A stretch of DNA of 64,000 nt. Source: Isoetes taiwanensis (Eukaryota > Streptophyta > Lycopodiopsida > Isoetales > Isoetaceae). A program made the position numbers and the translations under genes. Every line of letters starts with the position of its first letter. Position 1 is the stretch's first letter. The notes under the pieces are model-generated. The model worked only from the letters and a program-made list of their open reading frames with translations, made no database searches and was not told where the DNA came from. The DNA lies in assembly GCA_021234155.1 (NCBI GenBank), contig JAJEKV010000010.1, positions 6,610,871 through 6,674,870 of the forward strand. Reading direction: 5' to 3'. This document shows positions 54,501-64,000 of this stretch, one piece after another.

Positions 54501-54684
54501 AGCCTTCAAGAAAACAAGGAGGTCGGAGTTCCTCCAATACTTGGTCAAGTGGAAACACTTGTCAGTGGAAGACGCGACATGGGTACTTAAGAAAGATCTA
54601 CTAAAGCAGTACCCACAATTCATGGAGCAATGGGACGGCAAGGTCATCTCCGAAGAAATCGGCTCAGGCATGTCGATTGTGTAG
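51595..54684 (+). CDS. element 1 pol: RT, RNase H, integrase, chromodomain-like end
   Basis: 1029 open codons. [63 protein letters not shown] (catalytic DD). RNase [42 protein letters not shown] (element 2 has LDTDHQSL). Integrase: zinc-binding H..H..CQLCQQ, D in [12 protein letters not shown] in [16 protein letters not shown] in [11 protein letters not shown]. Post-integrase: [20 protein letters not shown] and [20 protein letters not shown]. The end reads [19 protein letters not shown], a chromodomain-like KWKH..ATWE-type motif. It makes cDNA, degrades RNA and integrates it. Stop at 54684. Lineage within chromoviruses not assigned. Confidence 0.95.
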   Translation: MTFPTPDGKIIEITGKEVVPIMQCMSSKRLFKCIKSEQVAYIFKLEIEEPESEESKEDKVLSKLPKQIANLITEFHDLFPDEIEHLPPYRGVECEIALEPGTKPTSKAPYRMTTQELTELKKQLQELLDLGFIRPSVSPFGAPILFVKKKDGSLRMCIDYRQLNKHTIKNKYALPRSDDLMDQLQEAKVFSKIDLRSGYHQIRIKEEDIHKTAFRTRYGHYEFTVMPFGLSNAPATFMRLMNDIFREFLDTFVIVFFDDILVYSRSLEEHVQHLRRVLEKLKRHQLYAKLSKCHFATEKVEYLGHVVSAEGISTDPSKIEAVIQWPAPKNVHEVRSFLGLAGYYRKFVKNFAKIAAPLTDLTRVENVKDWVDHWHKKAQKGFELLKEVLTLSDPEKDKLVATDASKIATGAVLMQEERVVAYDSRKMNDAETRYPTHDQELLAVVRALRIWRHYLLGRKFQLDKDHQSLQYVFTQPHLNLRQRRWMEFLEEYDFDIVYKPGKLNVVADALSRHPLTTRVHCNAISTLSSDFGKKIEESLPTDVDFKEVCASLCREARTDKEREAFKHFKKEGNLLYHKNKLCVPESSGVRKLILHDTHNSPIAGHAGFMKTYFKVRSSYYWPGMKKQVARYIKECQLCQQTKTEQLRIPGALEPLAVPNAKWEVISMDFITGLPRTVRRKDALMVVVDKLSKMAHFVPCRTTDTAMDTAKLFTKEIFRLHGMPREIISDRDPKFMSAFWQDLFATIQTKLSMSTAYHPQTDGQMERTNRILEDMLRNYVWNKQGMWEEFIHLVEFAYNSTKQESSQMSPFMINYGYQCLTPDTWHNPVSKVEVSQHMLADMQQLVEEVRGYLLAARSRQKSIADKHRTVREFEVGDNVWLKIKVKQAKLRIGNCKKLAPRWAGPFRIIKRVGNQSYRLDLPAHLKIHKVFHVSLLKKHTPNPDEVLDTPTLLEMTEEELEIVPELILDKAFKKTRRSEFLQYLVKWKHLSVEDATWVLKKDLLKQYPQFMEQWDGKVISEEIGSGMSIV

Positions 54685-55557
54685 ATTAATTCTATGTGTA
54701 GTTAAGATTAATCCACGCATGCAACATATGCTAGGTATGGATTGCATGCGTTGTAACCGATGATGAGACCGCTACGGTGATCTCTAGGGCGTGGTGTAAT
54801 GTCGATGTAGGCATGACCGCATTTCCGCTTGGAAGAGTGGAAGGTAGATTAGAAAGTCTACTTCTGTTCCACGGAAGTAGACGACCTCGAGAGAAAGGAG
54901 GTCATGGAAGAATGCATTGATAGGAAAAGCACCGCTAGCCCCATGTATGCTTTGATAGGAGGAATCTGGCCTTCACGCCCCCATACGGGAAGGACCTATC
55001 CTCCACGCTGGGCAACTAGGGTGTAGACATGAGAGGCATATAGGCATTTAGGCGCTGTCTCCTCGGCCATTATGGAAGATTCATCCTCTTCCTACGCCGG
55101 GAGATTAGCCATGCACCCATGTAGATAGGTGGGGTGGTCACCATATAACCAAAATTTTATTAATAATTAAATGATACTAACGTAGTGTCGACCTGCAGGC
55201 CAATAGAGCGCCCCGGAGGGCAAGGAGGTCGAGCTACGAAGACTTGCAACACAAATTTTGTTGGAATGTGTTGCAAGGAATGAAGAGTACCTCGAACATT
55301 AAGTTAAAAATTTTGATAGACTTAATTGACATGTTAAGTGAATTATTGAACTATTGAATTGTGTCTAAGCATGTTATAAACTGACAAGTTATGTCATAAT
55401 ATAAGGGCGTGTTAATGTTCTAAAAAAATACATTACCTTAAGGTAATGTTAATAAATGTATAAGTATTATCGTAGTGTATCGTATGTATCAGGTTGATTG
55501 CAGGTTAGGAAGATCCCAAGGTGGGGAGACCCACGATGCTGCGGACATCATCATTTC
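54685..55557. other. untranslated region between pol and 3' LTR of element 1
   Basis: About 870 bp without an ORF. A PPT-like AAGGTGGGGAGAC at about 55518-55530 precedes the true PPT by 40 bp. Confidence 0.5.
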
Positions 55558-55570
55558 AAGGTGGGGAGAA
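55558..55570 (+). promoter_or_regulatory. polypurine tract of element 1
   Basis: AAGGTGGGGAGAA directly before the 3' LTR start TGTGACGTTCC. Confidence 0.85.
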
Positions 55571-56273
55571 TGTGACGTTCCAGCACAGTATACGGTCCCA
55601 GGGCGTATATTGTACTGCTTCGTCACGCGTACACGCCACCCCGACTGACGTGCACGCCGACGTGTAGCCAGGTGGGTAGCCCCTAGGGGGCAACTCGCAA
55701 GGAGCGTGCATTAATTAATGTGCACATTTAACCATGTGCACATTGATCTAAATGCACATTTTCCATGTGGACACTTGATGCCAAGTGGGCCATACCCAAG
55801 TGTGCAATTAATGTGCACACCTCCCAATATGCACATTAATGTGGGCACACCTTTCCATGTGGGCACATTTTGCCACCTCGCCATTAATGGCAAGTGGGCC
55901 CATTCCCAATTATCCCACATGCCAAAAGGGGATAATTGGAAACCCTAACCAACCCCCATGTCTATTTAGGAGGGGAAACCCTAACTTGCCCAATTCCGTT
56001 TCTAGGGTTTTAGAGCTCTGTTTTGGCTGCCTCAAGAGCCAAAACCGCCTCCCAGACTCTGCCTGAGAGAATTGCACCATTAGTTTCCCTTGATTCGAGC
56101 GTTTCAGCAGGATGGTCGAACTCAGGTCAGGAGGAGCCCCTCATTTAGGCAATTTAATAGCTTAAACCCTCTTTTAGTCATAGAATCAGTAGGTTTAGCC
56201 TATTAAATTGCTCATAGCAGCCTTCTAGATCTTTAGATACCAGACTCTAACTAAAGAACCTAACTCTATGATA
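55571..56273 (+). repeat. 3' LTR of element 1, first part
   Basis: Matches 43973-44664 (TGTGACGTTC ... AACCTAACTCTATGATA) with small indels, including loss of AAGGATCAGGT-type sequence near 56142. It then breaks off into unrelated DNA. Confidence 0.9.
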
Positions 56274-57340
56274 GTTCAACACATAGTTTTGGGTCTTTAT
56301 CTTGAATCACTAGTCCGATTTATTGTTCATGATGTAGGGATCATTTTCTTAAAGTTATCATGAGGGAAACTTCACATGGCCAATACAGATTCAAGCATTA
56401 TATATGAAGATCTTGGTGAGAGGGCTTAAAATTATTAAAATTATAAGTTGGCAGATATTATATCCATTCTCTCCCTGCAATGCAAGAACATGGGCAATGG
56501 CAATCAACATAAGAAATGAAGGTTGGCTCAAGGTTGGGACCTCAATTTTGATCAAATGAAGTTGACAAGTAGGCACGACAATCACTAAGATGTGGTCATG
56601 TGGGAGATGTGGTTAACGTATCAAAATATGGCACCCGCCACAAATCTTAGCAGGCGCCATAAAAAAAGAACAAGTAGAGGACACGGTAAGATACAATTTA
56701 GTGTATTAAAAAAGGCACTTACAATAGAAGTGAGTAGCCAATTTTCCAAAAATAGCACACTCAATAACTTCGATGGCAAATAATTTTAGTGTATTCAAAA
56801 AGGCACTTACCATAGATTACCATAGAAGTGAGTAGCCAATTTAAAAAATAGCACACTCAAGCACACCCAATAACTTCGATGGCAAATAAAGCCCTTCCAG
56901 TCTTCTATCTCCTTTGCACCAACATCAAAAAACATATCTAAAATAGCACCTTCCACAAAAATAATGACTAGCCAATTCCCCAAAATAGCCACTTCTTTGC
57001 AACCAAGCACTCCTTTCTTAAAGAAGCAAATATCTTTTTCTAAACTGAAGGTTTAGAGAACCAATTACAGACACTAGGAAAATCTCAGACAATAAAATTA
57101 CATGCAAACACATGAAACAAACTATATGACACAGTAAATCCAAAGAATCAGTCTTGTAATTGTATGGTAAATTATGTGCGTTGGTTTTAGTCCATTTGGG
57201 CAATTTTTTGGGTTGCCCCTAGGGGGCAAATCCTTGCACAAGTTGGTTTTCGGTATATTTCAAGTATATGCTAGAATATAGCCAGCATATGCTAAAAACT
57301 GCTTCAAACTGGCGGTCATCCCTGTTTCCCGTCGATGTTG
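56274..57340. other. sequence splitting the 3' LTR; no gene seen
   Basis: AT-rich. It includes the tandem duplication listed separately. No terminal repeats that would mark a clean insertion were found, and about 430 bp of LTR are missing between the two LTR parts. Confidence 0.4.
56697..56887. repeat. about 92-bp tandem duplication
   Basis: TTTAGTGTATT.AAAAAGGCAC ... AACTTCGATGGCAAATAA occurs twice in a row (56697-56780, 56789-56887). The second copy has internal small duplications (TTACCATAGA, AGCACAC). Confidence 0.85.
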
Positions 57341-57349
57341 CTCGAACCG

Positions 57350-57994
57350 CCTAACCGGCCACAGTTCCCGAGGTTATGGAAGTGATACTGCAGAGATTAG
57401 TGCAAAGAGGCCTTCGAGTCATGGGGTTGTGGATGCGCTTGCAGATTTTGAAAAATAGATTTGTGGTTATTCTGCTCCTAAGAAACATCAGAGGAAGTTG
57501 TGCCTCTTATATCCCTTACTTTGATGCTCACCGATCTCTCTTTTTGGCATGGACTACCTTCTAAACTTTTTCTTATTATATATCCAAGAAATTCAAAGCA
57601 AACACTTATTTTGCCAGAAGACTTGGAGATTAAGCTGGAAACCACCTTTCCATATAATGTTGAGGATGTCTATTGTGAGCGCATGGAACTATAGGACAGG
57701 AAGAAAGGAAGCAATATATTTTCTTTTAAGATAAAGGGCACACGATTGTCACAGACACTGACTAAATGTGGAGAGTATAATTTCAAATTCTACTTGGTAG
57801 TCATACGAAGCAATTTTTCTGCTTTTAAGTACGTGTAATCAACTTTTATAGGAGTTTCTGTTGCACTTCTGCAGGCAAACAATTCTGAGTATGTATGAGG
57901 CAGTACAACCTATTGGTAAACGTTTCTACATTGTGCCATCAACTGAAACAACGACATGGGATGTACTGTTTCTATGCGATAATCCTATCTTTAG
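57350..57994 (+). pseudogene. exons of an unrecognised plant gene
   Basis: Three plus-strand blocks look coding. 57350-57460: GYGSDTAEISAKRPSSHGVV then DALADFEK and a stop. 57500-57694: ISLTLMLTDLSFWHGLPSKL then LPEDLEIKLETTFPYNVEDV. 57853-57994: preceded by TTTTATAG| and followed by CTTTAG|GTTAGT, reading EFLLHFCRQTILSMYEAVQP then FYIVPSTETTTWDVLFLC. The last has good splice borders and protein-like composition. No family recognised. The first block has a stop, so a pseudogene or captured fragment is likely. Confidence 0.35.
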
Positions 57995-58316
57995 GTTAGT
58001 TCTGTATCTCTTTTACTTGCGGTTCATAGTTTTGGTATTCTAGCTTTAAAGAAATAACATGTAAAGTATAAATAGGACATTTAAAAAGAGGCGCTTTTCA
58101 TTGTCAGTGTCCTTGGATTCTTTGGATTCCTGCAACGACCAAGTTGTGGCGCATGTTGAAACAAAGACCATGGGTGGTTTTTATTCGTTTTTAGCAAAAG
58201 CAACACTTGAAACAATACCTATTTTTAAAAAATAACGTGTTATCTTTCTATTAACTACATATCATATTGTGTAAAAACAATACGTCAAAATTAATAAAAG
58301 ATTATTGTAGAGTCTT

Positions 58317-58556
58317 CCAGGAATAGCCCCTTTGGCTATGCACCCGACGGGCTACAGTCAGGTCCCAACACTTTTCAACCTACTCTGCAAAGTGTGCACA
58401 GGAGGGGCGGATGGAGTGGACCACCCATTGCCATGTTCTTATGCCAGCCAAAACCATTGCCATGAATTCTGTCTGCAATGAACTCTGGAGACCCAAGCTT
58501 GTCAGTCCATCCCTGTGTCTGAGCCTTGGGTAGGATCTCCCATATGCATTGTGCTG
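58317..58556 (+). repeat. 3' LTR of element 1, displaced second part
   Basis: CCAGGAATAGCCCCTTTGGC ... CATATGCATTGTGCTG matches 45099-45338 of the 5' LTR. The last about 260 bp of the LTR, including the CA end, are absent. Confidence 0.9.
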
Positions 58557-59276
58557 CGAGAACGTCATTGATGGATGCTCGCTCTGATTACGAGCACCGC
58601 AGGAGGTACGACCATTTTTCTGATTCAAGTATTCTATGGCAGAGGGCATGTCATAGCTTCATAGCATTCAAGGCATCGGCCTGTATACCCATCTCTAGAT
58701 ATATATGGTACAGATGGTTTCCCTTTCTACTGCTTCACATATGGTACAGAGTGTTGTGGTAAAACAAAGGCATTGTTCTTTTAGGGCAAAGGGATTCATG
58801 CCCAGATTTTGAATGATGGGTTTGGTCCAGATGTCCGTTTGGGAAATTACTTCGTGGACATGTATTTGGAATGCTGCTGCTATGTTTGAGCTGTGGGCAT
58901 TGGATTGGAACTGGGGTTATGCCTTGCCGTAGACTATGTAGACTATGTATTCATGTAGTGTTGTATTGTATGGGCACCAATGTGCCTAAATACTGTTTTA
59001 ACCCATGGCGTTGGGTCAAGGGGTGCCCCTTTAAAAGCGGGTCAGTTTGACCCTACGAAGACCTCAAATGGGCATGCAAGATGTATGCAGAGGGAATATC
59101 CTGTGAATTGTGCCATTTTAGAATATATTTGGGAATACATTATAACAACTTAATTTTCAGGAGTATCTCGTAGAATACATTAGGCAAAATGAAGGTTTGC
59201 CACGGTTCCCTGGCGGCTAACGGCAGTTTAAACGGCGGCAGACTCCGTCACATTTAAACCTTGCGAGGGCTTGGCC
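58557..59276. other. no gene seen; upstream region of the CX9C gene
   Basis: Likely holds the promoter and 5' UTR of the gene at 59277. A GC-richer leader begins at about 59200. No clear TATA box. Confidence 0.4.
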
Positions 59277-59615
59277 ATGGCCATGGCCGACGGAAAGAAA
59301 GCGCCCTGCGCCTACGAGGCACTCGCCCTTCTCAACTGCGTCGCTTCGCCGGATTATGATCACAACAAATGCTTGGAGCTCCTTTCTGTCTTGAGAACTT
59401 GCATCAAGAAAGAGGTACGCCAAACTAGGGTTTAATTTATTCCTTCCAGATCGCCGATCGCCATAGCTATTGATGTGTATTCATTTCTTCTCTCTTGTTT
59501 TTTTTTTTTTTTTTTGTTACAGAATGTGAAAAGTTTTTCTTTAGATCAGAAAGTTGACTTCGGCAAGCAAGTATCCTCACCTTTAAAGGAAAAGCAGCAT
59601 GCAGGAGCAACTTGA
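59277..59615 (+). CDS. twin CX9C (CHCH-domain) small protein, two exons
   Basis: Exon 1 59277-59414 (46 codons), intron 59415-59522 (GTACGC ... T-rich tract ... TTACAG), exon 2 59523-59615 with TGA. The product is 76 aa. It has CAYEALALLNC and CLELLSVLRTC, two perfect C-x9-C motifs, the hallmark of coiled-coil-helix proteins oxidised by Mia40 in the mitochondrial intermembrane space. Relatives act in cytochrome c oxidase assembly or as structural factors; I cannot name the exact orthologue. The C-terminal tail (NVKSFSLDQKVDFGKQVSS) is polar. A second in-frame ATG is two codons downstream (59283). Frame, splice sites and motif spacing are all intact, making this the best candidate for a working host gene here. 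Confidence 0.8.
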
Positions 59616-60250
59616 GATTTTGAAGAAATTGTATGTGATGTTTTTGGGAAGTAAAATTTGTGAAGCTCCAATCTGAGGTAACAGTTTTGCTGTTTTGTGA
59701 AACAAACTGAATATCACACAAACAGTGTGGATAGGCTAATTGATATATAGCTTTGATATATATATACCTTCCTGAACAGAGATCCATTATTATCCACCTC
59801 CTCCGCTGATGCGTCTGAGCATTTTGATTTTGTGATAAAATGCAATTATGCGGTTATACACATTTCAAAATTTTGCAAGATTCAATGAGAAAAAAAAAGG
59901 ATTGAATAAAGTGGGTAAAATAATCAGCTCAATCTTAATTATTTAATCTTGTCACAATAGGGTATTTGGGTGTTTGATTGAGATCCATACCATTTCTAGA
60001 TAGACTCCATGGATCTAAAATAAGGGGGTTTCTCCCCAAAAATCTGCCCATTCTTTCTTTTTAAAAATACCCAACCATCTAAAAATGTTACCGGCAATTT
60101 TCCGGCTTTAAAAACTTTCAAAAATTGCACTTTCATATATTGTTTTTGGTACTTTGAAATACAAGACGGTTAAAGGCATCACTATTTTCGAGCGTTGATA
60201 GACTCATTTTGTGGGCTATATGTGCCCTGAGCTCTATATGTGCCCTGAGC
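59616..60250. other. no gene seen; downstream of CX9C gene
   Basis: AT-rich. It probably includes the 3' UTR of the preceding gene. Confidence 0.4.
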
Positions 60251-60288
60251 TCTATTCTATTCTATTCTATTCTATTCTATTCTATTCT
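60251..60288. repeat. (TATTC)n microsatellite
   Basis: About seven pentamers. A second tract of the same pentamer lies at 62511-62533, beyond the LINE remnant. Confidence 0.9.
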
Positions 60289-60389
60289 TAAGCCATGCAT
60301 TATTCATATACCTAGTACCCAGAGCTTTCAAGCCATGGATTTCAATTGAAAAAAAAAGTACTTGCAACAATTTGTATGACCATTTCGGG

Positions 60390-62455
60390 GCGGGCACCGA
60401 TCCCTCCACGATAGGCATGGCTCACGGTTATCCGCAGGGGGATGTCATCATGGGCCTCTGACCTAGCTAATGGGAAGGCAAAGCATTTAGATGGCATGCG
60501 GTGAGCTTACGAAATGGGGAATGGGCCTCCACCGGTGCCTCGTTCTCCGCGGCATTGTTCAATAAAGCATTGCGAGAGGCTTCCCTCGCAATGGACCACT
60601 AGTAGAGTAGTGCCCATATACAAAGCGGGGGACCCTCAATGTCCGGCCAACTACCGTACTATTATGGTCGACTCTCTCTTTGCAAAAGCTGTTGGGCATC
60701 CTTGAGCGTGGGGCCGACAATATGGGCGCGTGAGGAAACGGAGGTCGCGAGCTCTTACACAAAGGCTTTTTCCCGGACATTCCACCATTGATCATATATT
60801 CACTCTGCGCACATTGATTGAAGATAGCGGTGAATCGCCGCGAGAACCTCGTGCATCGTTGTTTCGTGGATTTTGCAAAGGCATTCGACCACGCACCCGC
60901 AATAAGCTATGGGACGATTAAGGGCGGTTTGGGGACCCCCTCGACTTCTGCGGAATGCGATATATAGTCATGAGGCATGCTCGGCCGTATCACATCAGCC
61001 AAAGACCCCGGTGACCGGTAGCATTGAGTGCGTCCGGGTTGCCCCTCTCCCCACACTCTTTGGCCTGTACATTGATCGGTTGGAAGATTGGCTCTCGAGC
61101 ATGGGGTGCGGGCGCACATATCATGCATCACACAATCCCAAGAACTCATATATCTTGACGATGTCAACCTCATGGCCTATACTCCGGAGGACATGCAACG
61201 CCACTGGATGCTCTTGACACTTTTGCCAATTCAATCGGCATGCGCGAAGTTAACTTGGCCAAAACTAGGGTGTCGCTAGTTGCATCATCCCGTCGACCAA
61301 GGCTTCCCACATTCACTTACCGGGGCAAGAGGTGGAGGTGGCTCCGACCTACAAGTACTTGGGGATTGAGTTCTCAACTACCACCCATTGGGATGCGGCT
61401 ATCGGGTTCGGGGTCAACTGCGGGTTGGAAAGCACTATATGCCATCGCGAAACAAGCGACCACAAAGGCGAGTTGTATGCACAGGGTCACCATCACATTT
61501 GTTTGGGCCTTGGTTGAGCCGGCCCTTTTGTATGGGGCGAAGTGTGGGGTCCGGTGATATCCCTCAACACTGAATGATCTCGAGCAGTGCGAAGGCCTTC
61601 TTGGCACGGGCCCCGGGGGTGAAGTCCACGATTCCGCACCCGATCCTACTCCAGAGACGGGCTTTTACCCCTTCAACGGGCCGCATTGGAACGCCATATC
61701 GTTTACTTCCAAAAGGTGGTCACTATGGTCGATACACGCTTGCCCCGCCTTGCTTTGGCCACGGCAATGTGTCCCCAATGCACGAAATCCTGGCGGAAAG
61801 ACAAGCGGGCTGCGGTGGTTCTCACGCGGGGTGTGCGGGCAGCAGTCCGGCGTCCGTCGGGGACAAAGAAAGATCGCGAGGCACTTAAACTATACCTTGA
61901 TGCTACTTTCCTTCCAAGTCATGGGATCGCGAGGGCTCGACGCATGTTAAGGCGGCACACTATCGGCAAACAAGTCAATCCTAGGCTCACAAGAGGCCCA
62001 CACCGGTTTTGTACACCCAAATACCCATGAAGAAACGCAGGCTTATAGCTTCCATTCGCCAGCGGGGCACATCGCCTCGCATTGAAACAGGGGTTTGGCT
62101 CGTGAAGCACGAGAGCAAAGGCTTTGCCGATGCACTGCCACCGGTGCGATTGAGGATGAATGTCATGCCCTCCAGGACACGCCCGACATTTGCCCATATC
62201 CGAGAGCCGATATGTTCGATTATTAGTGCCCGGCCAGCCGTTGCATCGGTTATTGACTACGGCGCCGGTGGGTTTGTTGGGGTCATACCTCCGGGGAGGT
62301 TATGGATGCACGACTTCGTTTGTGTCCAACGGGACGGTATTGAACTGTCCTATGCAATTGTACAGTGTGCCAGCAGGCTTATTACTGCTAAGATTTTTCC
62401 CTCGAAAACCCTTCAGGGCAGGGGTTTTTTAATCCTGTCAGTAATATGCTTGCTG
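60390..62455 (+). mobile_element. LINE (non-LTR retrotransposon) reverse transcriptase remnant
   Basis: Plus-strand frames, broken by many shifts and stops, give RT motifs in order: SRVVPIYKAGDPQCPANYRT (60601-60660), FPGHSTIDHIFTLRTLIED (60772-60828), APLPTLFGLYIDRLEDWL (61040-61095) and LDDVNLMAYTPEDMQ (61155-61200, where the family has YADD). These are followed by VNLAKTRVSL and a Cys-containing 3' part (ATAMCPQCTKSWRKDKR at about 61763). No endonuclease domain is visible upstream. The 3' end is probably the foldback at 62371-62455. Clearly inactive. Confidence 0.8.
62371..62455. repeat. foldback at LINE 3' end
   Basis: The arms CAGCAGGCTTATTACTG and CAGTAATATGCTTGCTG enclose CCCTCGAAAACCC, GGGCAGGGGTTTTTTAATCC. 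The core matches 14473-14549. Confidence 0.7.
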
Positions 62456-62510
62456 CTCTCTTTTTGTTTGGGTCCCATAGGCCAATTGGTCTCCGTGGAC
62501 GCTAAAAATC

Positions 62511-62533
62511 CTATTCTATTCTATTCTATTCTA
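62511..62533. repeat. (TATTC)n microsatellite, second tract
   Basis: About four to five pentamers, 55 bp after the LINE foldback. Confidence 0.85.
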
Positions 62534-64000
62534 ATCTTTTATTTGTTGGGGATTGGACATAAGTGTGACTTCGCCCTTAGCCAATATTCAACTCAATGGT
62601 ACAGTTAGAGAATATTAAAAGTAATTATAAAGTCGCTTGGACAATATTCGAAGTAATTACAATATTCAGCTGTCTTTTTCAGGTAGCTGATTTTTTTTTT
62701 TCACAGTTGTTGCCGAAATTTGTCATTATATTTGTTACATGTTGTTCTAATTTGTCTATTCACATTTCGATGGTGTTTACCTTCTATTGACATTCCCTTA
62801 TACATCAATTCATGTAAATGCATGCGCCATTTATACATAAATGTTATATGAACAATACATAATTTTTGGGTTGGCAATGTTAGAGGTAAAAATGTTCGCG
62901 GCTCCATTGGCACATCATTGTTAAGAACATCATAAGATGGCATATTTCTCTTTACTGATGACAAACTAAGTTTGCACAATCATCTTTGTATTAGGAGGCT
63001 ACTTACGCAAAGGTTGGGAGTAAGATTTTGATGTAGTATTATATTTAAGGTCATATATATACAGGTTTTAAGGAGCTTCTTGCCAAATTTGAGCAGCTTA
63101 ATTTCTTGAATTTGTTTTCGCACTTGTTCTCCAAATTCCAATGGTTGAAGGAAGGCATTTTTTTTTCTGGCTATAAGTAGAAAGTGTCAGACTACCTCCA
63201 AGCCCTGATTCGCATGTCGATTCTTGAGGAGGTGCTGTGGTTGGACATTGAAGGAGCATTGGAGTGATGGAGCATGTAGGCGACTAGGTTGCTTGGTAGG
63301 TTGATTGTTAGGCGTAGTCTTTTGCCTGCAGGTCCGGGCATTCGGAGGTGAGGAGCTAATCAGGTGTGGGCTTCAATTTTTGTGTATGTATTTTTGTGCG
63401 AAGTCTGTGGCAAGAAAATGCTTTTGAGAAGAGATGCCTTCCTGGAGGTGAGGGTCTACAAGGTGGTGGAGCAACTAAATTTGTTTGATACTGTATCAGG
63501 CATGCAAAGGAAATCAAGGGCAAGGTTGAAGGCATTCGTTAGATGTAGAGGGGATTGAAGGCATTCGTTGGATGCAGAGGGATAGAGAGCCGAGTTTAGC
63601 AGGGCTAGGGAGGTTCAGAAGAGGAGTTTTGGAGGAGATAGGGGGGATGCCCACCTATGGCACACTTAACAGCAAAACAGTTATAAAGTCCTCCATATAT
63701 ATCCAAATCACATGATTGTAAGTTCTGTAGATGCCCAAGATGTTGAAGAACAATATAGCAAAAAAAAAAAAAAATTTACGAAACAGAAACATTTGGATAA
63801 GACAACAAAACATTACATAAACATAGCATCTACATTGCATTGCAGGTTGCTGGACTAATAGGCAGTAACAGTAACATATAAGGACTATTATGAAGCTTAA
63901 TAAGGACAACATTATGTAGTTGTCAATGCCAAGATTATCTTATATTATAATGTTTTAGTGCAAGTAATGGACCACGCCCTAAATCGGACGGATGAGATTC
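62534..64000. other. no gene seen
   Basis: AT-rich DNA with short ORFs. An A13-14 run lies near 63762. A direct repeat of GAAGGCATTCGTT is at about 63529 and 63557. Confidence 0.4.

Larger units (their letters stand above)
43973..58556 (+). mobile_element. Ty3/gypsy element 1 with H3-tail/H3-fold gene
   Basis: 5' LTR 43973-45597, PBS, H3-like ORF, ORF2, gag, pol, PPT and a 3' LTR broken into 55571-56273 and 58317-58556. The upstream neighbour in the empty site is the element 4 pol remnant (...CTATGTT|TGTGACG). The element is about 12 kb excluding the 2 kb that splits its 3' LTR. Coding damage: one frameshift and one stop in the H3 ORF, a deletion in gag, and a short deletion after the protease. 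ORF2 and the RT-to-chromodomain frame are open. Confidence 0.85.

Overview
The window looks like nuclear DNA of a land plant with a large, transposon-rich genome. The evidence is plant-type LTR retroelements primed by initiator Met-tRNA, a plant DUF569 gene, an MDR-type ABCB exon, an SRT1-like sirtuin exon, hAT transposase with a DUF659 region, and short host exons with GT..AG borders. I cannot fix the species; ferns, lycophytes and gymnosperms all remain possible.

Layout. 0.3-2.4 kb: a cluster of seven long imperfect hairpins, partly in a tandem duplication. 2.6-12.4 kb: a decayed hAT transposase gene on the minus strand, split into its C-terminal part (2.6-4.1 kb) and N-terminal part (11.4-12.4 kb). 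The 7.3 kb between them holds exons of an unknown gene, an orphan ABCB exon and a terminal-inverted-repeat element. 12.8-13.1 kb: eleven CGCGTACGCG-like palindromes about 22 bp apart, next to a psq-type helix-turn-helix gene. 13.7-23 kb: small repeats, a DUF569 gene fragment, a hypothetical ORF and a sirtuin exon.

23.2-58.6 kb is a nest of related Ty3/gypsy elements. Element 3 (minus, 23.6-27.7 kb) is truncated and fused to an S-adenosylhomocysteine hydrolase pseudogene. It was interrupted in its TATA box by element 4 (minus, 27.7-31.7 kb). Element 4 was interrupted by element 1 (plus, 44.0-58.6 kb). Element 2 (minus, 31.7-44.0 kb) then landed at the 5' edge of element 1 with target duplication TTTGT.

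The most unusual content is in elements 1 and 2. Both carry, between the primer binding site and gag, a gene whose C-terminus is a histone H3 fold. In element 1 its N-terminus is the H3 tail itself ([10 protein letters not shown]). A second conserved gene of unknown function (about 470-510 aa) follows the H3 gene in elements 1 and 2 and is also present in element 3. In element 1 each extra gene is preceded by a pair of 67-bp hairpins and its own TATA box. The pol gene of element 1 ends in a chromodomain-like segment, so the element may encode both an H3 tail and a possible reader of such tails. All copies carry stops, frameshifts or deletions; a master element would have to be found elsewhere.

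59.3-59.6 kb: a small, apparently intact two-exon host gene for a twin CX9C (CHCH) protein. 60.4-62.5 kb: a decayed LINE. The remainder is AT-rich DNA without recognisable genes.
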